Of a stretch of DNA of 23,392 nt, positions 15,004-21,109 are shown in pieces. A model generated the notes under the pieces. That model ran no database searches, had not been told where the DNA came from, and saw only the letters and a list, made by a program, of their open reading frames with translations. The position numbers and the translations under genes were made by a program. Numbering within the stretch: position 1 is the stretch's first letter; every line of letters starts with the position of its first letter. This stretch comes from Woeseiaceae bacterium (GTDB lineage Bacteria; Pseudomonadota; Gammaproteobacteria; Steroidobacterales; Woeseiaceae), in assembly GCA_013138675.1 (NCBI GenBank), contig WTCH01000005.1, forward strand, positions 1 to 23,392. Reading direction: 5' to 3'.

Positions 15004-15610
15004 TGCCCGCGGCCAGCTCCTGCAATCCACGTGTCACCCGGTTGTAGATGGTCAGCATTGTTAGCAGGGCGACGATCAACAAGACGAGATTCGCCCACCA
15101 GCCAAGATCCACTCCGAGACCGAGCAGCAGGCCGAACAATCCAAAGACAAACGCTCGATCGCTTTTTCCCATGGGGCCGTCGTAGCGGCGACTGGCACCT
15201 ACCTGGACCGAAACAACACCAGCCATTTCTGTGAGAAGTGACAGGATTACTGTAACGACCACGAGCATCGGGGAAACGCCTGCCACCATGGCGAAGGGCA
15301 AATACAGGGCTGCGTCGGCTGCGACGTCGCTTAGTTCGTTAAGAAATCCACCGAGCTCGCTTTGCATGCCGTGTTCTCTCGCCAGCATGCCGTCGATCGC
15401 ATTCAGCGCCATTCGCAAGAATAACCATAACGGTATCAACAGCGCCGCCCAGCGAGTTGCCGGGTTGAGCGCGAACAGGCTGCCGACTACAAATGAGATG
15501 AGCAGCGCGACCATGGTGACCTGGTTGGCCGTGATTCCGGCGCTAGCGAGTGCGCGGCAGCTTGGGCGAAGCAAGTTCTGGAATGCTGGTTTTAAGTCAT
15601 AGATTGTCAT
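14984..15610 (-). CDS. CDP-alcohol phosphatidyltransferase, YnbA-like
   Basis: 208 residues, mostly membrane helices, of the CDP-OH-P transferase family. The signature reads N70-x2-D73-G74-x2-A77-R78-x8-G87-x3-N91-x3-D95, so two of the four usual aspartates are asparagine. As I recall it, E. coli YnbA has the same two changes and a similar N-terminus (MTxYxxKPxFQxLLRP), which makes this a YnbA-type enzyme rather than PgsA or PssA. It should transfer a phosphatidyl group from CDP-diacylglycerol to an unknown alcohol. The ATG at 15610 overlaps the acyltransferase stop by 4 bases; a much longer reading upstream lies inside that gene and is rejected. Confidence 0.88.
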   Translation of the reverse strand: MTIYDLKPAFQNLLRPSCRALASAGITANQVTMVALLISFVVGSLFALNPATRWAALLIPLWLFLRMALNAIDGMLAREHGMQSELGGFLNELSDVAADAALYLPFAMVAGVSPMLVVVTVILSLLTEMAGVVSVQVGASRRYDGPMGKSDRAFVFGLFGLLLGLGVDLGWWANLVLLIVALLTMLTIYNRVTRGLQELAAGNETQSN

Positions 15611-16329
15611 TTCGGGCTGCTCCCCAACTCGGCGACGGTGTTCTGCAGGTCCTCGCAGATTGCAACGACGGATTCGGACGATTTGTCGAGATGTGAGTAA
15701 CGTTTCGGCTTTCCGATGCGCAAACTCAGTTTTTGCGGGCGTGGAAAGGCCTTTCCTTTTGGCCAGGCCTTCGTGCCGCCGTCGAGATAGCAAGGAACGA
15801 CAGCCAGGTCCGTGCCAACCACAAGACGACCGATTCCGGAGCGGAACCTGCCCATTTCGCCAGTAGTTGTTCGGGTTCCCTCGGGGAAGATGATCAGGAT
15901 GTTCCCCTCGTTCTTTAGCAGCTCGGAGCACACGGTCAGGCTCTCGGCGCCCTTGAGCTTGCGATTGAAAGGCAAGGCGTTGATCAAAATAGCCGAGATA
16001 GCACTGCGCGGCAGGCTCGAAAAGAAATAGTCTGCTGCTGCCGCGGGAAAGGTCTGATGAATTTGTCGTAGCGGCACAGAACACAGCATGCACAACGTGT
16101 CGAGGTGACTCGTGTGATTGCACACCAAAATATAGGAGCCGGTCGCAGGAAGATTGGGCCGGCCATCGATGCGCATGCGATGGTAGACGCGCATCCAGCC
16201 ACGCAACAGCATGGCGACGATGGAGCGAATTGCATACATGAGCATGTGCGGTTGCCGTGGGAAGTTCCGCAATTGCTCGGACATCGTTTCATCGATGTCA
16301 GGTGAAGGGTGGTATTCCCATTCGGTCAT
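15607..16329 (-). CDS. PlsC-type 1-acyl-glycerol-3-phosphate acyltransferase
   Basis: 240 residues. The acyltransferase HX4D motif is His72 to Asp77 in NHTSHLD, and the substrate-binding FPEGTR is at 148-153. One membrane-associated helix lies near 29-46. PlsC-family enzymes add the second acyl chain to lysophosphatidate to make phosphatidate, the substrate of the cytidylyltransferase encoded just upstream. Its start overlaps that gene's stop (ATGA), and its own stop overlaps the next start in the same way, so production of the three enzymes is closely coupled. A different acceptor lipid is possible, since many genomes carry several PlsC paralogues. Confidence 0.9.
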   Translation of the reverse strand: MTEWEYHPSPDIDETMSEQLRNFPRQPHMLMYAIRSIVAMLLRGWMRVYHRMRIDGRPNLPATGSYILVCNHTSHLDTLCMLCSVPLRQIHQTFPAAAADYFFSSLPRSAISAILINALPFNRKLKGAESLTVCSELLKNEGNILIIFPEGTRTTTGEMGRFRSGIGRLVVGTDLAVVPCYLDGGTKAWPKGKAFPRPQKLSLRIGKPKRYSHLDKSSESVVAICEDLQNTVAELGSSPK

Positions 16330-17285
16330 GAAACGGCCACCTCACGAATACCGTGAGTCCAGCGAATGACGTGAAAGAAAATCGGCGCGACGAAAATCAT
16401 ACTGTCCACCCTGTCCAGTATCCCGCCATGGCCCTTGATCATGGAGCCCATATCCTTGATACCAATGTCGCGCTTGATATAGCTGATGACAAGGTCGCCG
16501 AGCTGGCCACCAACACCAACCACCAAGCCCGCAACGACCAGGTGCCATGGCTCGAAGTGAGGGAACGAGAACCATAGCAACCAGGGAATGCCCAGCGAGA
16601 TGATGACCGCACCCACAGCTCCTTCAATCGTTTTATTCGGGCTAATATTTTCCCGCAGCTTGTGTTTGCCAAACAGCTTTCCGCAGGTAAATGCTGCAAT
16701 GTCGTTGATCTCCACCGCGAAAATCAGGTAGAGGATGTAACCGTAGGCATACGTTGTGTTTGCCAGGAATCCGAGATGGCTGAACATCCAGCCGAAATAC
16801 ATAAACCCGACGATCGCCAGGGCAATTTGCTGCAACTGGCCCTGGGCACGGTTGCGAAAAATAGGTACTAGAAGAATCGCGCCAACAACAAATGCCGGCA
16901 GCGCCATGAAGAATCCGTACCAGCCGTCATAGCCAAGGCGCGGATCCGGGACATACGATGCAACACCGAGCAGGATAATGCCGAGGTAGACAAGACCTGT
17001 CATCCACCAATCGTTGTAGAGACCTGTGGCACGCGCGAACTCTTTGAAACCGAATATCGCGAGCAGCGCGACGCCCGCAATCATCGCGGTGCGTCCCAGG
17101 AAGATGGTACCGATGACGATCGGTACCATGACAAGCCAGCCGCGGTAGGTATTCCACACGCCGGCGACATTTTTTCCAGATACACGAAGTATCGTGATCA
17201 TCAAGCCGGCGAACACCAGCAGGCCGCCAATGATCTTTAGGTAGGTCAGGAAGACTCCACTCTGCAATGCGGTTTCAATAGTCAT
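16326..17285 (-). CDS. phosphatidate cytidylyltransferase, CdsA/YnbB-like
   Basis: 319 residues with eight or so membrane segments. The CdsA signature is complete near the C-terminus (about 268-294): SYIKRDIGIKD, then KGHGGILDRVD. A second conserved block is ENISPNKTIEGAVGA. The enzyme makes CDP-diacylglycerol from CTP and phosphatidate. Pairing with a YnbA-type transferase and absence from the frr-uppS-dxr cluster point to the YnbB branch of the family rather than the housekeeping CdsA. E. coli YnbB has been reported as a CdsA paralogue contributing to the glycolipid MPIase; whether this one does is inference. A GGGGAAA Shine-Dalgarno lies in the end of the upstream gene, whose stop is 3 bases away. 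Confidence 0.9.
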   Translation of the reverse strand: MTIETALQSGVFLTYLKIIGGLLVFAGLMITILRVSGKNVAGVWNTYRGWLVMVPIVIGTIFLGRTAMIAGVALLAIFGFKEFARATGLYNDWWMTGLVYLGIILLGVASYVPDPRLGYDGWYGFFMALPAFVVGAILLVPIFRNRAQGQLQQIALAIVGFMYFGWMFSHLGFLANTTYAYGYILYLIFAVEINDIAAFTCGKLFGKHKLRENISPNKTIEGAVGAVIISLGIPWLLWFSFPHFEPWHLVVAGLVVGVGGQLGDLVISYIKRDIGIKDMGSMIKGHGGILDRVDSMIFVAPIFFHVIRWTHGIREVAVS

Positions 17286-17288
17286 GTC

Positions 17289-17636
17289 TTATTTCCCCAT
17301 CAGGTACATGCCGCCAACGAGCAGCGCCATGCCGGCGATATTCACAATCTTGATTGGGGTTCCGTATGCATACAAAGCAATCAGGGCAGCCCAGACAAAC
17401 GTGGATGCGTAGATCGGGTAGAGGACAGTCAGCGAGCCACCTTTCTTGAATGCGGCGACAAACAGGACCATGACGGCGACGTAGCAGACCACACCCGCGA
17501 GGAGGCGCGGGTTAACGATGTAGCTGCTAATCGTGCCGCCTGCGGCGTCGGCGCCGGATTTGTACAAGTACTGGCCTGCGGCGCCAAGTAAGGCCGCAGC
17601 AAGAAACATGACAATCGATATCGCGGGAGTAGACAT
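17289..17636 (-). CDS. small four-helix membrane protein, SMR/EamA-like
   Basis: 115 residues with four predicted membrane helices (about 5-25, 40-62, 67-87, 95-113). The arrangement and the AAFKKGGSLTVLYPIYASTF stretch resemble small multidrug resistance and half-size EamA transporters, including the ArnE/ArnF type that moves lipid-linked sugars. It is first in the lipid operon, so a role in moving a lipid precursor or product across the inner membrane is plausible but inferred. The ATG at 17636 has a modest AGAGG upstream. The gene ends 3 bases before the cytidylyltransferase start. Confidence 0.8.
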   Translation of the reverse strand: MSTPAISIVMFLAAALLGAAGQYLYKSGADAAGGTISSYIVNPRLLAGVVCYVAVMVLFVAAFKKGGSLTVLYPIYASTFVWAALIALYAYGTPIKIVNIAGMALLVGGMYLMGK

Positions 17637-17823
17637 AACCGGGCACCTCTGACCGAACTGAGCAACAGGATAGATAGTCTCCCGGGGAAACGCGAGAATC
17701 CTGATGGCGGCCTGACGAATTGCCGATGACTGTTAGTTTCCACGATAGCAATAGCGCCTCGCGAAGCCTCTAATGTGCCAATCCGTATCGGGACGAAGTC
17801 CCGGCTGAATTGGAGGCTCAACC
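17637..17823. promoter_or_regulatory. divergent intergenic region, lipid operon / asnA
   Basis: This 187-base gap must hold the promoters of the leftward lipid operon and of asnA. No sigma70 site stands out clearly in either direction. On the asnA side there is a perfect hairpin CGGGAC-gaa-GTCCCG at 17789-17803, nine bases before the GGAGG ribosome binding site at 17812-17816. The hairpin lies in the likely asnA leader and could affect mRNA stability or translation. Confidence 0.45.
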
Positions 17824-18951
17824 ATGTTGGACAAAGTAGCGGATCTGGCAGGTCCGGGAATCAGCACTTACGAAAAAGTCGCAGAAATCCTGCCGCAAAA
17901 TTACGAGTCACTACTGGGTCGCAAGGACACTCAGAAAGCCATTTACGATGTTAAGGAGTACATCGAAAAGGGGCTTGCCCGGGAACTCAACCTCATGCTC
18001 GTGCAGGTGCCCTTGATCGTCGAAGTGGCGTCTGGAATGAACGACATGCTCGATCGCGACGGTTCACGTACGCCGGTCGAATTCAAATGTGGCCTGGGTA
18101 TCGATGAACCGGTTCATGCTTCAATCGTACAGGCAGCGACCAAGTGGAAACGCTGGGCGTTGCAACAGTTTGAATGCGATGTCCATGAAGGTATCAACAC
18201 GGACATGCGTGCAGTCAGGAAGGATTATTTTCTCGACCACGACCACAGCAGCTATGTCGATCAATGGGACTGGGAACAAGTCATTACTGAAGAGGACCGT
18301 ACCCTCGAGTATCTGACGACTGTGGTGAAGAAGATCTGGAAGGTTATTGTCGGTGCCGAGAAAATGGTTATGGACAAATACCCGGCATTGCAGGATCCAG
18401 GGTTCCCACCATTACCCGAGGAGCTGCACTTCATTCACGCCGAAGAAATCCTTGCGAAGTATCCTGATCTGCCAAGAAAGGAAAGAGAGACCAAGATCAT
18501 CGAAGAATACGGTGCCGTGTTCATCTATGGCATTGGCTGGGTTCTTGAAGACGGCTATCCGCATGAAATGCGTGCGGCCGACTACGATGATTGGGTTACA
18601 CCGACTATCGAGAAAGATGGCAAGCTAATGCACGGCCTGAACGGCGATATCCTGGTGTACAACCACTTGACCAAAAGACGACACGAACTCACATCAATGG
18701 GTATCAGGGTGACTCCGGAAACGCTCAAGGAACAAATGACGATTGCTGAGCGGGAAGACGAATTGTCGCAGCCGTATCACCAGATGATTCTCAACAATGA
18801 GATTCCGCTGTCGATCGGTGGTGGTATCGGCCAGTCACGGGTGCAGATGCTGCTGCTGCGCAAGGCGCACCTCGGCGAAGTCAGCACGACCGTGTGGCCG
18901 CCGCAGCTTCATGAGATCTGTGAAGACCACAATATTCACGTACTGAAGTAA
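17824..18951 (+). CDS. asnA: aspartate--ammonia ligase (asparagine synthetase A)
   Basis: 375 residues, about 45 longer than E. coli AsnA, with most of the extra length before the catalytic core. AsnA hallmarks are clear: AATKWKRWAL at about 104-113, YVDQWDWE at 144-151, HGLNGDILVYN, ELTSMGIRV and SIGGGIGQSR at 330-339. The class II aminoacyl-tRNA-synthetase-like fold adenylates aspartate and uses free ammonia to make asparagine. A GGAGG sits 7 bases before the ATG. A double-hairpin terminator follows. It stands near a tRNA-Asn gene; the only genes between them are the two DUF3604 genes. No AsnC-type regulator is in view. Confidence 0.95.
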   Translation: MLDKVADLAGPGISTYEKVAEILPQNYESLLGRKDTQKAIYDVKEYIEKGLARELNLMLVQVPLIVEVASGMNDMLDRDGSRTPVEFKCGLGIDEPVHASIVQAATKWKRWALQQFECDVHEGINTDMRAVRKDYFLDHDHSSYVDQWDWEQVITEEDRTLEYLTTVVKKIWKVIVGAEKMVMDKYPALQDPGFPPLPEELHFIHAEEILAKYPDLPRKERETKIIEEYGAVFIYGIGWVLEDGYPHEMRAADYDDWVTPTIEKDGKLMHGLNGDILVYNHLTKRRHELTSMGIRVTPETLKEQMTIAEREDELSQPYHQMILNNEIPLSIGGGIGQSRVQMLLLRKAHLGEVSTTVWPPQLHEICEDHNIHVLK

Positions 18952-18964
18952 GCGACGACGCATA

Positions 18965-19025
18965 AAAAAGCCCTCCGAAAGGAGGGCTTTGAAAGAAAGC
19001 CCTCCTTTCGGAGGGCTTTTCTTTA
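18965..19025. terminator. double-hairpin bidirectional terminator, copy A
   Basis: Two 7-bp hairpins in tandem: GCCCTCC-gaaa-GGAGGGC (18970-18987) and GCCCTCC-tttc-GGAGGGC (18999-19016), joined by TTTGAAAGAAA. The second hairpin is the exact reverse complement of the first, so the whole element is a nested palindrome. T-runs follow the stems on both strands (TTTTCTTT on +, TTTTTTATG on -). It lies between the converging ends of asnA and the leftward DUF3604 gene and should stop transcripts of both. A near-identical copy lies at 23036-23094. Confidence 0.88.
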
Positions 19026-19027
19026 TC

Positions 19028-20932
19028 TCATGGCGCGTACCAGATCGGCGAAGTGTAGGCGCGTTCCTGGATCGTCATCGGGACATCGGACGACATTTCG
19101 ACTCCGAACCGCAACGCTTCGTAAGCGGTCCAGCGCGGCGTCGGAATTTCAAGGACACGAACGTAATAAAAAGCGGACAGGTTCTCATCGAAATCCGGGT
19201 CGGTCCAGACGCTAATGAGTTCCGTCGAACCAATCGTGTTTTCCCATGTTGCCTGTTCCACATTCACCGTATTGCCGACGGGAGGCAGCTTGCCATCCGC
19301 ACCGAGCTTGCGGTCATCGCTCCACACGACGTCGTATACTTTTTCCTCGGTTTTACCGTCCTTGTTCATCCAGCCTTTGACGATCTGGATGCGATCGAGG
19401 TTGCCGCTATAAGGATCTTTCAACGCAGCGACGAGGAAAGTCGGAGATTTTCCACCCGGAGCTTTACGCAAATCGCCGCCCATCGGCACGCCCTTGGCAT
19501 AACCGACACCTGCTGGCAGCCGCGTCAGGGTGTCTTCCGCCGTGAAATTCCAACCGCCGAAAAAGCGCACCGTCATGCGACTGCCGGTAGTCGCGTAAGT
19601 TTCCTTGCGCATCATCGCGTCGAAAATTGCTTCGCGCGTATTTTCGGCAGCCCACACTGCGGCATAGCCGCTGGCAGCCTGTTGCCAGCCCATGACCGTG
19701 AATTTCGGATCGGGGGCCTCGATGACGACGTGCTCCCACCGGTGCGGCTCGGGTTCGACGCCGGAATGCTTGCCAAAAAAGTTTTCCTCTTCCACCGCCG
19801 CAACACTGGTGTGCGCGTCGGTACTACCGATCATGCCGAACTTGAAGGGGTTCACGCCAAGTTTCTTTTCCAGCGTTAATCCGGTTTTGAGGGCTTCGCG
19901 GGTGTATTCGTACTGCAACATTTCGGGCTTCTTTGCCTCGGTGCCGTTCAGGTTCGATCTGTCCCATGTTTCGAAGTCTGCGAACTCGTCATTCGGCGAG
20001 AGCATCGGGTGCGTCTCGCTGTCCCCCTTGATCTGGGTCACCTCGATAATCGGTTCCAGGCTGGCGCGCAGTTCAGCAAGTTCCCGGTTCAGCGGTTTGC
20101 CTGCAAAAGTCTCGACTGAAAACATGCGGCCGTTGCTGAGGTTGCCGTTGTGGGGAATCGCCAGCACCTCGGCGCCGGTTGTCTTCTGGAATCCGTCCAG
20201 AAACTTCCAGAGATCTTCCGGGTTCTGGCTGTCGAATTGGGAAAACGGCACCATCCGGTTGGCCTCGGTAGCATCGCCGCGGAACAGCACGTTACGGTGG
20301 AGATTGTTACCGCCCATGGTGGTGTATTCATATCCGATGATCGCCGAGAAGCGGCCCGGGTCGTTGTAGCGGTCAGCCAGCGCCGTGTAGGCGCGCCACG
20401 CATTGCGCACGGCCCTGTCGCTCTCGATCGGAGCGTCAGGCTTCGCCAAAGAAGCGACAATCTCCATAGCCGTCGTGAACACCCGATCGTCATCGCCGCT
20501 GATCAGTTCTTCATACCATCTTCGTCCGATCTCGGTGGCCAGTATCTCCGGGTCGCCACTCAACAGTTGCGGCATGAGGCCATACATTTCCGAATGGTCG
20601 GAGATGACGAGGAAGTCGAGCGGACGCGAGAGCTTTACGCGCAAGCCGTGTGTGGTGGAAATTTCCTCGCCGCGAGCGAATCGGAATGCGTCCTCTTGTC
20701 CAATCCTGTTCATCGTTCCGGCGTCGACTGAAACGGCAGTGTGCAAATGTGTATCACCCCAGAGGACCTTGGTCGGGAAATTCCGGCCGGCGTAGGGCGA
20801 GAACTCCGGCCTGGTGATTTTGGCAATATCGTCTTTGGTCAGTGCCTCATGATTGCCGGGTTCTTGCGACCAGGCTACGGATGTTAATGCGCAAGCGACA
20901 AGTACAACGAAGATCTGTGCAGTGTGTTTCAT
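19028..20932 (-). CDS. secreted DUF3604-family protein, paralogue 1
   Basis: 634 residues from the ATG at 20932, which has GAGGAA upstream and opens a signal peptide (MKHTAQ start, cleavage near AWS-Q23). An in-frame ATG at 21019 would bury that signal and is rejected. Candidate metal ligands are arranged as in PHP-type hydrolases: GDTHLHT at 59-65, SDHSE at 111-115, HNGN at 261-264 and GSTDAHT at 369-375. Other conserved blocks are GYEYT, NLHRN, EVTQIKGD and the extreme end QERAYTSPIWYAP. The family has no established function that I know of; a periplasmic metal-dependent hydrolase is inferred. It is divergent to a paralogue of identical length. LVAC at 11-14 is a possible lipobox, with a short hydrophobic core. 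Confidence 0.9.
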   Translation of the reverse strand: MKHTAQIFVVLVACALTSVAWSQEPGNHEALTKDDIAKITRPEFSPYAGRNFPTKVLWGDTHLHTAVSVDAGTMNRIGQEDAFRFARGEEISTTHGLRVKLSRPLDFLVISDHSEMYGLMPQLLSGDPEILATEIGRRWYEELISGDDDRVFTTAMEIVASLAKPDAPIESDRAVRNAWRAYTALADRYNDPGRFSAIIGYEYTTMGGNNLHRNVLFRGDATEANRMVPFSQFDSQNPEDLWKFLDGFQKTTGAEVLAIPHNGNLSNGRMFSVETFAGKPLNRELAELRASLEPIIEVTQIKGDSETHPMLSPNDEFADFETWDRSNLNGTEAKKPEMLQYEYTREALKTGLTLEKKLGVNPFKFGMIGSTDAHTSVAAVEEENFFGKHSGVEPEPHRWEHVVIEAPDPKFTVMGWQQAASGYAAVWAAENTREAIFDAMMRKETYATTGSRMTVRFFGGWNFTAEDTLTRLPAGVGYAKGVPMGGDLRKAPGGKSPTFLVAALKDPYSGNLDRIQIVKGWMNKDGKTEEKVYDVVWSDDRKLGADGKLPPVGNTVNVEQATWENTIGSTELISVWTDPDFDENLSAFYYVRVLEIPTPRWTAYEALRFGVEMSSDVPMTIQERAYTSPIWYAP

Positions 20933-21109
20933 GAAGAGTTCCTCACTTCTTTTTTGTTGAGCTTTTGGTCCATTCCCGAGCGCGAATGACATCGCGTTGC
21001 AGATGATATCACTTGGCACATTAAATCAGACACTAGGCTAAACTAGCTCTTAGGGTCCGCTTATGACTCAAAGCAGACAATCCCCAGGGACTAAAGGAGC
21101 TACCTCCTC
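20933..21109. promoter_or_regulatory. divergent promoter region between the DUF3604 genes
   Basis: All 177 bases lie between the two start codons, so both promoters and any shared operator must be here. Rightward, TTGGCA (21013-21018) followed by a GGCTAAACT stretch is a weak promoter candidate. Leftward, TATCAT (from GATATC near 21005-21010) is a possible -10. ACTAG occurs twice (21032-21036, 21042-21046), giving CTAG-N6-CTAG, a symmetrical candidate operator. The leftward ribosome site is GAGGAA; the rightward one lies in a small hairpin (separate entry). Confidence 0.4.
21095..21108 (+). promoter_or_regulatory. hairpin enclosing the ribosome binding site of DUF3604 paralogue 2
   Basis: AGGAG-ctac-CTCCT is a perfect 5-bp stem whose left arm is the Shine-Dalgarno and whose right arm ends one base before the ATG at 21110. 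Folded, it would hide the ribosome binding site. Confidence 0.45.

Noticed and set aside
15611..16123. Long upstream extension of the CDP-alcohol phosphatidyltransferase frame on the - strand
   Set aside because: It lies wholly within the acyltransferase gene, has no family similarity, and the ATG at 15610 overlaps the acyltransferase stop in the same way as its operon neighbours.
19692..20731. Open frames on the + strand opposite DUF3604 paralogue 1
   Set aside because: They are shadows of a well-conserved gene, with no ribosome sites or recognisable motifs.
20933..21019. ATG at 21019 as the start of DUF3604 paralogue 1
   Set aside because: It would place 29 polar residues before a clear signal peptide. 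The ATG at 20932 has a good ribosome site and gives the same 634-residue length as the paralogue.
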